A DNA stretch of 64,000 nucleotides, from the NCBI GenBank assembly GCA_030427905.1, contig JAUICL010000002.1:62001-126000 (forward strand). The letters are read 5' to 3'. Below are positions 34,712 through 43,477 of the stretch, one piece after another. The notes beneath the pieces were generated by a model that searched no databases, was not told the DNA's origin, and saw only the letters and a program-made list of their open reading frames with translations. The translations under genes and the position numbers were made by a program. The DNA comes from Bacteroidia bacterium (GTDB lineage Bacteria; Bacteroidota; Bacteroidia; Flavobacteriales_D; Cryomorphaceae). Position 1 is the first letter of the stretch; every line of letters begins with the position of its first letter.

Positions 34712-35132
34712 CACCACCATTTCGGTGAATGTCTCTTACAATGGTAGAGCTATACGCAGCGTACTCCGGGTTTGTGACGAAAAACACGGTGTCTACTTCT
34801 GCGGCTAGCTCCCGATTCATTTGAGCGATAGATTTTTCAAACTGAAAATCTTCGGCATTGCGGAGCCCCCGGATGATATGACTGGCACCAACACTCCTGC
34901 AAAAATTGATGGTCAACCCTTCGTAGGTGGCCACTTCGATTTTGTCTTCGAAAGCAAAGGTTTGTCTGATCCAAGCCTTTCGCTCTTCTAGTGTGAACAT
35001 GTACTTCTTGTCGGAATTGACGCCGATGGCAACAAAAATCTTGTCGAACAAAGGTAATGCTCTCTTGATCAGATCTTCGTGACCCTTCGTTATTGGGTCG
35101 AATGACCCCGGAAATACAGCAATTTTACTCAT
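34662..35132 (-). CDS. coaD: pantetheine-phosphate adenylyltransferase
   Basis: 156 residues; adenylates 4'-phosphopantetheine in CoA synthesis. FPGSFDPITKGHEDLI carries the T/HxGH nucleotidyltransferase motif, IRGLRNAEDFQFEKSIAQMN the phosphopantetheine site and YSSTIVRDI the ISSTxVR segment. It starts 2 nt after the kdsA stop and its 3' end overlaps the next gene. Confidence 0.96.
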   Translation of the reverse strand: MSKIAVFPGSFDPITKGHEDLIKRALPLFDKIFVAIGVNSDKKYMFTLEERKAWIRQTFAFEDKIEVATYEGLTINFCRSVGASHIIRGLRNAEDFQFEKSIAQMNRELAAEVDTVFFVTNPEYAAYSSTIVRDIHRNGGDVSKFIPNSIQLEEEF

Positions 35133-35134
35133 GC

Positions 35135-35914
35135 TTATTTGTTTAAGGCTTCGCGAATAGACATGGCCTTTTCAAGAATTGGCTCCAGCCTATCGAGTTG
35201 AAGCATGGTATGCGGATCGCTTTTAGCTTTGTGCGGCTCGGGGTGCACTTCCATAAAGAAACCATCAGCACCAGTAGCAATGGCAGATAGCGCAATGGTT
35301 TCAATTAGTTCGGGATCACCACCCGTTACTCCCGAAGTTTGATTCGGGCGCTGTACGCTATGTGTGCAATCCATTACCGTAGGAACTCCTAGTTTCTTCA
35401 TGCGGTAAATCGATGTGGCGTCTACCACCAAATCGGTGTATCCAAAAGTGGTGCCACGCTCGCAGACCATTACTTTGTTTTCAGAAACAGAGTTCACCTT
35501 ATCTACGGCAAATTTCATGGCTTCAGGACTTAAAAACTGTCCTTTCTTAATGTTGACTGTGCACCCAGTTTCGGCGGCAGCCAAGAGAAGTTTGGTTTGG
35601 CGGCAAAGAAATGCAGGTATCTGCAGGTGATTCACATACTTCGCAACTTCAGCAGGCTCATAGCTCTCATGCACATCGGTGATGTTGTCTATGCCGTAAT
35701 GATCGGCCACATCTTTGAGTATCTGCAGGGCTTCCACTTTGTCTATACCCGTAAAGCTGTCGAGCTTACTGCGGTTGGCTTTTTCGTAGCTTCCTTTGAA
35801 AATATACTTGATTCCTAGTCTGTCACAGATTTCCTTGACCTTTCCCGCTATATGGAAAGCCATATCGCGCTCTTCAATGGCGCAAGGTCCTGCGATTAGA
35901 AAAAATGGCTTCAT
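35135..35914 (-). CDS. kdsA: 3-deoxy-8-phosphooctulonate synthase (KDO-8-P synthase)
   Basis: 259 residues; condenses arabinose 5-phosphate with PEP for Kdo in LPS. Motifs: IAGPCAIEERDMAF, FKGSYEKANRSKLDSFTG, TDVHE, VMCERGTTFGY, DCTHSVQRPN and FMEVHPEPHKAKSDP. The ATG overlaps the SIS isomerase stop by 4 nt, joining two successive steps of the pathway. Confidence 0.97.
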   Translation of the reverse strand: MKPFFLIAGPCAIEERDMAFHIAGKVKEICDRLGIKYIFKGSYEKANRSKLDSFTGIDKVEALQILKDVADHYGIDNITDVHESYEPAEVAKYVNHLQIPAFLCRQTKLLLAAAETGCTVNIKKGQFLSPEAMKFAVDKVNSVSENKVMVCERGTTFGYTDLVVDATSIYRMKKLGVPTVMDCTHSVQRPNQTSGVTGGDPELIETIALSAIATGADGFFMEVHPEPHKAKSDPHTMLQLDRLEPILEKAMSIREALNK

Positions 35915-36510
35915 TCTTCTTTTGCTTTTTGTCCAAGGTAACCGCTGTGGTGCCGTTTGGCGTAGTCGGCTTTGGTGAAATTAATTCGTTCCATCAGTAA
36001 AACAACCAAGATATCTCCAGCTACAGTCATTACGGTGGTAGACGTAGTAGGAGCTAGGCCGAGTGGGCAGAGCTCTTCTGGACCACCTGTAAACAAGGCC
36101 ACATCGGCTTTAACGGCCAGATCGGCATCTTTATTTCCCGTCAGCAAGATCATTTTGATTTGCGGATAGAGATTTTTGGCTAGGTATTCTAGTTCTACGA
36201 TTTCTCTCGTTTTTCCACTGTTCGAAATAGTCAGAAGGATGTCGTTTTCCTGAATCATCCCCAGGTCGCCGTGTTGCGCTTCCGAAGGGTGTAAGAAGAT
36301 AGCTGGTGTACCTGTAGAGCTGAGTGTGGTAGCAATATTCACGCCTATCTGCCCGGCTTTTCCCATACCGCTCACGATGAGTTTCCCTTTCTTCTGATGC
36401 ACTTGCTGGTAGATCAAATCCACAGCTTTTAATATGGCGCCATCTACAGGTATTTGCTGTATGGCTTCTATTTCTCTTTGAATGAGAGATTTGATTTTAT
36501 CTGTACTCAC
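35911..36510 (-). CDS. kdsD: SIS-domain sugar isomerase, probably arabinose-5-phosphate isomerase (KdsD-like)
   Basis: No ATG start is available; GTG at 36510 gives about 199 residues (STDKIKSLIQREIEAIQ), and TTG at 36531 is the other option. A single SIS domain is present: SGMGKAGQIGVNIATTLSSTGTPAIFLHPSEAQHGDLGMI and SNSGKTREIVEL. The paired CBS domains of E. coli KdsD are absent, the end being YAKRHHSGYLGQKAKEE. The 4-nt overlap with kdsA supports an A5P isomerase role. Confidence 0.88.
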   Translation of the reverse strand: MSTDKIKSLIQREIEAIQQIPVDGAILKAVDLIYQQVHQKKGKLIVSGMGKAGQIGVNIATTLSSTGTPAIFLHPSEAQHGDLGMIQENDILLTISNSGKTREIVELEYLAKNLYPQIKMILLTGNKDADLAVKADVALFTGGPEELCPLGLAPTTSTTVMTVAGDILVVLLMERINFTKADYAKRHHSGYLGQKAKEE

Positions 36511-36566
36511 GATTAAAAAATTGATACACAAAATTAGCCTTTAAAACGGAAAAGGCGCGATAGACA

Positions 36567-37100
36567 TTAAGGTCTGAAAAAAGTGAAGTTCACGTTCCCA
36601 TAATTGCGGGTAAACGAAAACTTGGAGTGCGTTTCGAAGCTATGCTCTGGTCCGTGTTCCAGAATGAAAAGGCCATTTTCTTTGAGCCAACCCGATTGAA
36701 ATACCAAATCTGGCAATTCCATAAAACGTTTGTGCTGGTACGGTGGGTCGGCATATACTAGATCGAATGCTTGATTGGCTTTGGTGGCGAGCTTAAAGAC
36801 ATCTGCTCTCACGATACGCATATTGTCGATTTCCCATTTGCGAATTACATCCGAAATAAACCGTTTCGACTGCATTTCAATGTCGATAGACACCACCTGG
36901 TTTGCACCACGGCTTACGAACTCCAGGCCAATGGCGCCGGTACCTGAGAATAGGTCGAGCACATCGATCCCCTCCAATTCGATTTCGTACGGTAGGATGT
37001 TAAACAGTGCCTCGCGTGCTATATCGGTAGTGGGTCGGGCCTTCACCAAAGTGGGTGGGCTCAATCTACGGGCTTTGAACTTTCCGCTTATAATGCGCAT
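36567..37100 (-). CDS. rsmD: 16S rRNA (guanine966-N2)-methyltransferase
   Basis: 177 residues. The family start MRIISGKFKARRLSPP, the SAM motif DLFSGTGAIGLEFVSRGA and the catalytic DPPY (YADPPYQHKRF) are all present. Overlaps the upstream DUF3822 gene by 13 nt. Confidence 0.95.
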   Translation of the reverse strand: MRIISGKFKARRLSPPTLVKARPTTDIAREALFNILPYEIELEGIDVLDLFSGTGAIGLEFVSRGANQVVSIDIEMQSKRFISDVIRKWEIDNMRIVRADVFKLATKANQAFDLVYADPPYQHKRFMELPDLVFQSGWLKENGLFILEHGPEHSFETHSKFSFTRNYGNVNFTFFRP

Positions 37101-37837
37101 GTAGCTGCATTTTTGCCGAGCCAGTGCTCGTGTTCGGTTTGAACTTCGAGCTCCGAGAGATATAGTCCCAGACTCTTGATTAGGTTCTCATTTTTGATGG
37201 CTTCCCCCAATAACCTGAAAGGTGTTTCATTCGAAACATCGAGTTGATCGAAGGTGTACAAAACGAAATATAGTACGTCTTCGATGTGCTTGCCTAGAAT
37301 TGAGTTGGCAAAAATCAACTGGTCATCCCTGAAGATAATCAAGGTGTAGGAGTGGCCATACTGGGTCAGGTCTGCGTGTACGCCACCGGTTCTAGTCGCT
37401 CGATCGAATGCGATCAAAGGTACAATGCCATGCCGCAGTGCTAAACCTGGAAAGGATTCTAAGACGGCTTGACTCGCTTCGCGGTCCTGTTCAAAGCAGA
37501 CTACGCCATCTATATTCATCACGCGGTGCCAATCGGTTAGGTTTTCGCCAGCATGGGAAGTGTTAAACTCAAGATATGTATCCAGATGCTCTTCTTTGAA
37601 AATATCTTCTGGAATCAAGGTCCATACTTCCTTAAACGTGAATGCGTAGATGGGGGTATGATGTTTCCAATCGGTTACCCTGCCAAGCTCCGATCTACTG
37701 AAAGTGGAAAAGCCGATGCAATGGCTACCATCCGAATCGGAATAAAAATAGACGGTAAAAAAATTGGGCCCAAAGATGAGCCCAATTCCGTGAATTTCTT
37801 CTTGGTTATTTCCAGTGAAAAACGTGATGTTTTCCAT
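37088..37837 (-). CDS. DUF3822 family protein
   Basis: 249 residues, soluble, with actin/ASKHA-like strand patterns (RTGGVHADLTQYGHSYTLIIFRDDQLIFANS). In Bacteroidota this family is almost always directly upstream of rsmD, and the family call rests partly on that. Its function is unknown. It begins 1 nt after the upstream membrane-protein gene stop and overlaps rsmD. Confidence 0.8.
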   Translation of the reverse strand: MENITFFTGNNQEEIHGIGLIFGPNFFTVYFYSDSDGSHCIGFSTFSRSELGRVTDWKHHTPIYAFTFKEVWTLIPEDIFKEEHLDTYLEFNTSHAGENLTDWHRVMNIDGVVCFEQDREASQAVLESFPGLALRHGIVPLIAFDRATRTGGVHADLTQYGHSYTLIIFRDDQLIFANSILGKHIEDVLYFVLYTFDQLDVSNETPFRLLGEAIKNENLIKSLGLYLSELEVQTEHEHWLGKNAATCAL

Positions 37838-37838
37838 C

Positions 37839-38642
37839 TTACTCTTTCCAGTTACCAGTTGTGCTCGCTTCTGTCAAAGATCCAAACTGGAATTGCTTAT
37901 CAAACGGATCTGGATCCTTCACAAGGATGGTAGGTTGCGTTACCCCTCCAGACTCCACCGTTCCCGTTTGCATCGTGAATTGGTGAGTAGAAAAAGGTAC
38001 GTAAGAAAGGGAGTCCAACTTGAGTGGAGTCTTGCGGTCTTGGGCGTCATCCTTGTTGAAAATTGTTCCTTTCACACCAACCAAAAGGGTGTCGCGAACA
38101 ATGATTCCCATATCGATCACTTCCTGATCTGTAGCACCTTCAGGCATTTTTTGGATAAGTCCTAACTCACGAGCCATTTCGTCGGTAGGAACAGTGTCGG
38201 GCAAGGCTCCGAGACGTTTGATCAAAGTCACTTTTCCATTATTCAAAAAGTCCATCAAGGTATCCCAGTTGTTGGTGTACACACCTTTTTCCTTGTGGTA
38301 TGCAACCTGCACTTTCCGGATGTCTTTCAGCCTTTGAACGACGTGCGTTTTAACCAGTTCTTTTCTTTTGATATTGTCAATTTCTTCTTGAATAACGGCA
38401 TAGTCGCTGTACGCGAAAAACGCAGCACCCAAAACGAAAACGATTGAAAGTACGATTTGGAGTTTCATTGGGATCAAACCTTTCACGTAGAGAAGTGAAA
38501 GAATCCCTACGAAAAGAATCCCTAGTCCACCATAAATGTATAGGTTGGTTTGGCCCGAAGCTACAGCCAAGAGCCCAATACCAGCAAGTATTAGAAAGAT
38601 TGGTAAAAGATACTTACCTAGAACGTGCTTCAAATTTTGCAT
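37839..38642 (-). CDS. conserved membrane protein, unknown
   Basis: 267 residues. Three N-terminal membrane helices (about 10-28, 33-50, 58-80) precede a helical linker (IQEEIDNIKRKELVKTHVVQRLKDIRKVQVAYHKEKGVYTNNWDTLMDF) and a soluble C-terminal domain. The linker YHKEKGVYTNNWDTL resembles pseudopilin-like segments, but no prepilin site is present. No known function. It begins the run leading to DUF3822-rsmD. Confidence 0.7.
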   Translation of the reverse strand: MQNLKHVLGKYLLPIFLILAGIGLLAVASGQTNLYIYGGLGILFVGILSLLYVKGLIPMKLQIVLSIVFVLGAAFFAYSDYAVIQEEIDNIKRKELVKTHVVQRLKDIRKVQVAYHKEKGVYTNNWDTLMDFLNNGKVTLIKRLGALPDTVPTDEMARELGLIQKMPEGATDQEVIDMGIIVRDTLLVGVKGTIFNKDDAQDRKTPLKLDSLSYVPFSTHQFTMQTGTVESGGVTQPTILVKDPDPFDKQFQFGSLTEASTTGNWKE

Positions 38643-38664
38643 GAAATGTAATTTTGAACGGCAA

Positions 38665-38672
38665 CAAAGCTA
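38665..38672 (-). promoter_or_regulatory. candidate -7 box (TAGCTTTG) before the membrane protein-DUF3822-rsmD run
   Basis: The minus strand reads TAGCTTTG, matching TAnnTTTG, 22 nt before the start of the 267-residue membrane protein. No -33 match at the expected distance. Confidence 0.45.
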
Positions 38673-38747
38673 CAATTTTTTTTAATCGGAGAATTCTCTG
38701 AGTCGGGTATTTCAGAAAAGGTAACATTCCCTTTATTTACGGTCTTT

Positions 38748-40196
38748 ATGACAAGTTTTCGTGGTGCAAATTTGAGAGTAGAAGAGCTGGAAGAAATTCT
38801 CATCCAAAACTTCCCTTTTACCCCTACCGCATCGCAGGAAGCGTTGTTTTACGCCATTTCAAGATTTCTACTCAGCGATAAACCCAATTGTGCCCTTTTG
38901 ATAAAGGGCTACGCAGGAACGGGTAAAACAAGTACCACCCGCAGCTTAGTGGCAACGCTGAAGAATCTGAATATTGGTGCCGTACTTCTCGCACCTACGG
39001 GTAGGGCAGCCAAAGTGATGAGCCAGTACAGCAAGCATCCAGCACTGACCATCCACAAGAAGATTTATTACCAAGAAAACACTCCTTCTGGTGGCTCGCG
39101 ATTTGTACCAGCTCGGAACTTGCACAAGCACACGGTCTTTATTGTCGATGAAGCATCAATGATTGGCTGGGAGTCATACGCGAGCGCAGGTGGTGGGAAT
39201 CTCTTGCTCGACTTGTTTCAGTATGTCTATAGCGGTGTAGGATGCAAGCTGGTATTGCTTGGAGATGGAGCTCAGCTTCCGCCAGTTGGTTCTGAAGAAA
39301 GCCCGGCTTTGAATCTGACTTTCTTGAAAGGGGAGTTTGAGTTGACAGGTGTGGCTATGGAGCTGACTGAAGTGATGCGCCAGAGAGAAGATTCTGGGAT
39401 TTTGGATTTGGCCACCACCATCAGGAGCCGAATAGGAAGGGAGAAAAACGATCTCGACTTGCCAATTAGGCTCAAGCCCAGCGCCGATGTGGTTTATCTT
39501 CCGGGGCAGGAATTGCAAGAAGAGTTGGAGTCTAACTTCTCGAATTACGGTGCCGAAGGGGCAATTGTGATCAGCCGCTCAAACAAAAGAGCCAACCAAT
39601 TTAACCAAGCCATCCGCGATCGGGTTTACTTCCGAGAGGAAGAAGTGTCAACAGGTGATTTGGTTATGGCTGTCAAGAACAACTACCATTGGCTGAAGGA
39701 CGATGAGCGAATTCCGTTTATCGCCAACGGTGATGTTATGGAAATCATGCGGATCGGGAAGGAAGAGTCCTACCACGGGTTTAAGTTTATTCATGCATCG
39801 CTTCGGATGGTTGATTATCCCGATAGCCCCGACTTTGAAGCGGTTCTTTGGGTCGATGCCATCCATGCGGAAGCTGCAGCTATGGGGCGAGAAGCTCAGG
39901 AACATCTTTACCACTCCACCCAGGCCCAGTACCGAGACCTACCCACCAAGGCCGCCAGAATGAAAGCCATCAAGGAAGACCCCTACTTCAATGCCATTCA
40001 AATCAAGTTTGCTTACGCCATGACCTGCCACAAGGCACAGGGGGGACAATGGCCAGCGGTGTTTGTCGATCAAGGCTACATCAACGACGATATACTCGAT
40101 AGTTCCTACTTCCGTTGGCTATACACCGCTGTAACCCGGGCCACCGAGAAGTTGTATCTGGTTAATTTTCACCAGAGCTTGATTGAGGAGAAATAA
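38748..40196 (+). CDS. RecD-like ATP-dependent DNA helicase (SF1B)
   Basis: 482 residues. Helicase motifs in order: Q-like FPFTPTASQ, Walker A GYAGTGKTSTTRS (about residues 53-65), Ia LLAPTGRAAKVM, Walker B FIVDEASMIG, motif III GDGAQLPPVG, and near the C-terminus FAYAMTCHKAQGGQW and YTAVTRATEKLYLV (UvrD_C_2). It lacks the RecD2 N-terminal domain and any nuclease domain, so it is a compact stand-alone helicase. Confidence 0.9.
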   Translation: MTSFRGANLRVEELEEILIQNFPFTPTASQEALFYAISRFLLSDKPNCALLIKGYAGTGKTSTTRSLVATLKNLNIGAVLLAPTGRAAKVMSQYSKHPALTIHKKIYYQENTPSGGSRFVPARNLHKHTVFIVDEASMIGWESYASAGGGNLLLDLFQYVYSGVGCKLVLLGDGAQLPPVGSEESPALNLTFLKGEFELTGVAMELTEVMRQREDSGILDLATTIRSRIGREKNDLDLPIRLKPSADVVYLPGQELQEELESNFSNYGAEGAIVISRSNKRANQFNQAIRDRVYFREEEVSTGDLVMAVKNNYHWLKDDERIPFIANGDVMEIMRIGKEESYHGFKFIHASLRMVDYPDSPDFEAVLWVDAIHAEAAAMGREAQEHLYHSTQAQYRDLPTKAARMKAIKEDPYFNAIQIKFAYAMTCHKAQGGQWPAVFVDQGYINDDILDSSYFRWLYTAVTRATEKLYLVNFHQSLIEEK

Positions 40197-40227
40197 AAAA
40201 AGGCTACCCAAAATGGATAGCCTTTTT
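40197..40227. terminator. bidirectional terminator between helicase and DUF3078 gene
   Basis: AAAAAGGCTACCC and GGATAGCCTTTTT form a stem with one mismatch between two convergent genes; A and T runs on either side allow action on both strands. Confidence 0.85.
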
Positions 40228-40246
40228 AACGCGTTGTTTTTGAAGT

Positions 40247-41203
40247 TTAGAACTTCGCCGTAAGACCCAGCGATAGCACTTCTTTAAATTGGAGTCGCGG
40301 TCCTTTCTTTTCTACTTCCACGATTTCTCCACCTATTTCTTCTTCAACCGTTTCGTACGTCACATTAACGTCGTCATCGTAGATGAGCTGGGTGGTGATT
40401 TGAGCTGCCAACCAGCTGTTTACCTTCATGGTGATGATGGTCTCCCAGTTCATATCCACGTTTTGTGGATTCTCGGAATAGTTGGAGAAGAGCTCGAGTT
40501 TGGTGTTCAAGTTTACATTTTCAAAAATGTCCTTCACGTAGCTTGCATTCAAGTAGGCACCAAATTCATGACGCGCATTTTCACCTGCATCCAAACCAAA
40601 ATCAGTGGTAAGTCGATCGATTTGAACGATAGTAGATTTTACCGTCACTGGTGAAAGAAAAGCTGTGAACGCTTCATTTGGTTTATAGTCAAAACCAAGT
40701 GCAATGTACTGGAAAGCTGGCGCCATGAAATCTGAGATTGATGGTTCAATCTCTACACCATCTTCAATCAAATAACCCGGTTGAAACTGAGTTTTGAAGT
40801 TGTAGAGCAAGCTAGCATACCAGTGTTCGTTGTTGAGTTGATAACCGTACACCGATTGAAACTCAATCTTATCATCCGTTTTGAACGGGCTTTGATCAGC
40901 TTGAGATGTTTGACCGTAAGCCAGGTCGAGCATGTTTTCCCAACTATGCTTTCCCTTTTTCATTTTGAGCCAAAAGGTACTCTTGGCAGTGAAAGCCACT
41001 GAGTTTTGTCCCCCCGCAGCCCAGTTGTTGAAGTAGGCTTGGTTGAAGTTTAGCCCGAGCAAGGCATTAAACTTCCAGGTAGTGTCTTTAACAGCATCTT
41101 GCGGGGCAACGACCACTGACTTGTTTTCAGTTGTTTCTTCACCGTTGGCAAATGCTCCCAAGTGCGCCATAAAAAGCGCAGTTGCGAATAAGAACTTCTT
41201 CAT
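40247..41203 (-). CDS. DUF3078 outer-membrane protein
   Basis: The start is the ATG at 41203 (MKKFLFATALFMAHLGAFA, a clear signal peptide), giving 318 residues. WKFNALLGLNFNQAYFNNWAAGGQNSVA is the DUF3078 N-terminal signature, followed by alternating barrel strands and a C-terminal LKEVLSLGLTAKF-type strand (FKEVLSLGLTAKF). Function unknown. It follows mscS by 16 nt. Confidence 0.85.
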   Translation of the reverse strand: MKKFLFATALFMAHLGAFANGEETTENKSVVVAPQDAVKDTTWKFNALLGLNFNQAYFNNWAAGGQNSVAFTAKSTFWLKMKKGKHSWENMLDLAYGQTSQADQSPFKTDDKIEFQSVYGYQLNNEHWYASLLYNFKTQFQPGYLIEDGVEIEPSISDFMAPAFQYIALGFDYKPNEAFTAFLSPVTVKSTIVQIDRLTTDFGLDAGENARHEFGAYLNASYVKDIFENVNLNTKLELFSNYSENPQNVDMNWETIITMKVNSWLAAQITTQLIYDDDVNVTYETVEEEIGGEIVEVEKKGPRLQFKEVLSLGLTAKF

Positions 41204-41219
41204 AAGTGATATATAGATT

Positions 41220-42044
41220 TTAAGCTTCTTTTTGAATGTGTACATCCATTTGTGGGAAAGGGATGTTTACACCGGCTTCGTCAAAGGCTTTCTTTACTTT
41301 CTCTTGAAAGTCGAAGTACACACCCCAGTAGTCGCCACCTTTTACCCATGGTCTAACGTTAAAGTTAACAGAGCTATCGGCTAGTTCCGCGAGAACTACG
41401 GCTGGTGCAGGATCTTTGAGAATTCGGTCATCGGCAGCGATCAAACCATTGATGATTTCCTTGGCCTTATCGATGTCATCGCCATAACCTATTCCAAATA
41501 CCATATCCACACGGCGTGTAGGCTCTTCACTGTAGTTTACTAGCGCACCTGTAGAAAGACCACCGTTAGGAATGTAAACCGTTTTGTTATCCGGTGTTTT
41601 AAGGATGGTGTTGAATATCTGGATTTGGTGTACGGTTCCAGAATACCCTTGTGCATCGATCCAATCGCCTACTTTGAAAGGCTTCAAGATAAGGATGATT
41701 ACCCCACCGGCAAAGTTTTGAAGTGTGCCAGAAAGCGCCATACCTACAGCAAGACCGGCGGCACCGAGAATAGCTATAAAGCTGGTGGTTTCTACACCCA
41801 ACATTTGAATTACGCTTATGAGTAGCATCACCTTGAGCAAAGTGCCAATCAGGCTCTTGAGGAAGGGTTGTAGTGATGCATCTACATTTCGCTTCGCCAT
41901 CATTTTGTCAAGCAGTTTTACAACCCACTTGATCACGATAAGTCCAACGATTAAGACGACAATAGCTTTCACTAAATCTGGACCGTATTTCATTACGATC
42001 TCCATAAGTTTTTCAGAAAAGTTGCTGACAGATTCTTCAGACAT
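41220..42044 (-). CDS. mscS: small-conductance mechanosensitive channel (MscS family)
   Basis: 274 residues: three N-terminal membrane helices, the pore-lining TM3 (GAAGLAVGMALSGTLQNFAGGVIILILKPFKVGDWI) and the cytoplasmic beta and alpha/beta domains ending PFPQMDVHI. Length matches E. coli MscS. It opens under membrane tension to release solutes. Confidence 0.95.
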   Translation of the reverse strand: MSEESVSNFSEKLMEIVMKYGPDLVKAIVVLIVGLIVIKWVVKLLDKMMAKRNVDASLQPFLKSLIGTLLKVMLLISVIQMLGVETTSFIAILGAAGLAVGMALSGTLQNFAGGVIILILKPFKVGDWIDAQGYSGTVHQIQIFNTILKTPDNKTVYIPNGGLSTGALVNYSEEPTRRVDMVFGIGYGDDIDKAKEIINGLIAADDRILKDPAPAVVLAELADSSVNFNVRPWVKGGDYWGVYFDFQEKVKKAFDEAGVNIPFPQMDVHIQKEA

Positions 42045-42126
42045 AGGTCTTAAGGTTTAGGATTTTGAGGCTGCAAAGAAAAAGATTTTTGATTACTCAT
42101 TAAGGGTTTTGGCCTAATATATCCAT

Positions 42127-43305
42127 CTACCTCAGGTCTTTAGTAGGTATTCGGAAGTGAAGTACCCCTAGGGCAGCAAGTGATAAAACGCCGCCACTAG
42201 CAAAGGCGTAAACGAACCTATCTGGTTGATTTGCATATATTTCGGCAGATATTAATGCCCCGAGTAATATGCCGATTTCAAGGGCGATAAACATCGTGGC
42301 CATCGCTCTTCCGCGCTTTTCAGGATCAGCTAAATCTACGGTCCAGGCAAACACAGTCGGAGAGTTGATTCCGACCGAGAATCCGTATATCACACCCCCT
42401 AGAATAAACATAGCTGGGCCTGTAGAAGCCCCAATAATAAACATAGACAAGCTGAGAGCTGCAGTTCCAACCTTCAATAGTCTCACCCTTCCTAAGCGAT
42501 CTGACGCTTTTCCCGAAAAAAGTCGAGTTACGATCGATGCAGCGAGCATAATAGAAAAGAAAAGACCTTTATTTTCGAAGTGATGGAACTCACTAAAGTC
42601 AGGAATAATAGTCAAAGCCATTCCAAAAGAAAACACGGTCATCATCATCACCAAGGAAGGTGCAAAGACCCGTTTTTCGACGATATCATCCACCGATATC
42701 TTGAGCATCTTCGGTTTGAACCGGGTTGTTTGAACAGATTCCTGCATACCCAAAACAGTGACGATACTCAACACACCTACCATGGATGAAACAAAGAACA
42801 TGGTATTCAACCCAAAATGAATGGCTAAAAGGCTCCCAACAGCTGGGCCGGCTGCCATTCCAGCCGAACTACTCATTCCCAAAAGTCCCAGCGCTTCGCC
42901 CCTGTTGGCAGGGTTGATAATGTCGGCGAGGTAGGCCGTATCTCCAGTGGGTTTAAAACCCGTACTTAAACCGTGAATAAGTCGGAGGGTAAAGAAGGCA
43001 AAAAGGGTACCTACAAAAGGGTAGAGTAGTCCGCAAATGGCCGAAGCTGCTGCTCCGAAGATCATCACGGGTTTTCGTCCAACCAAGTCGGCTAGCTTAC
43101 CGCTAAACGGTCTGCTGATGGCTGCCATCACAGCAAAAAGAGAGATGATAAGCCCTTTGTAGTTTTCACCGCCTAAGCTCGTGAGATAGTTGGGCAGCTC
43201 GGGAATGATCATGTTAAAACTGGCCATGAACAGAAACCCACTCGTGCAGAGTAAAAGGAATTGTTTGTTGCGTAGATCGGGAGAAAGAAAGCTACCCAGT
43301 TTCAT
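42127..43305 (-). CDS. MFS transporter (drug/metabolite efflux type)
   Basis: 392 residues with 12 hydrophobic segments. The A-motif GKLADLVGRKPVMIFG lies in the 2-3 loop, with a similar GKASDRLGRVRLLKVG in the second half, and GTSTGF/PAVGS-type motif C residues in TM5 (SSAGMAAGPAVGSLL) point to a proton antiporter. Substrate unknown. Monocistronic. Confidence 0.88.
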   Translation of the reverse strand: MKLGSFLSPDLRNKQFLLLCTSGFLFMASFNMIIPELPNYLTSLGGENYKGLIISLFAVMAAISRPFSGKLADLVGRKPVMIFGAAASAICGLLYPFVGTLFAFFTLRLIHGLSTGFKPTGDTAYLADIINPANRGEALGLLGMSSSAGMAAGPAVGSLLAIHFGLNTMFFVSSMVGVLSIVTVLGMQESVQTTRFKPKMLKISVDDIVEKRVFAPSLVMMMTVFSFGMALTIIPDFSEFHHFENKGLFFSIMLAASIVTRLFSGKASDRLGRVRLLKVGTAALSLSMFIIGASTGPAMFILGGVIYGFSVGINSPTVFAWTVDLADPEKRGRAMATMFIALEIGILLGALISAEIYANQPDRFVYAFASGGVLSLAALGVLHFRIPTKDLR

Positions 43306-43477
43306 GAGCGCAAAGGTGGATTAATCAGCTGGATTTAGGACGGCTTTTCTTCAACCATTTTTAGAACATAATATAGATTTTGTATACGGTATAAATATTC
43401 TTAAAATAGGATGAACGGTAAGCTCATGCAGATGTATTCTAGTATTTTGCCGCCCTAAAATTGAATAAACCGAAGAA

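Noticed and set aside
39174-39518. A 114-codon antisense frame over the helicase
   Set aside because: It covers Walker B and motif III of the helicase on the opposite strand; nothing supports expression.
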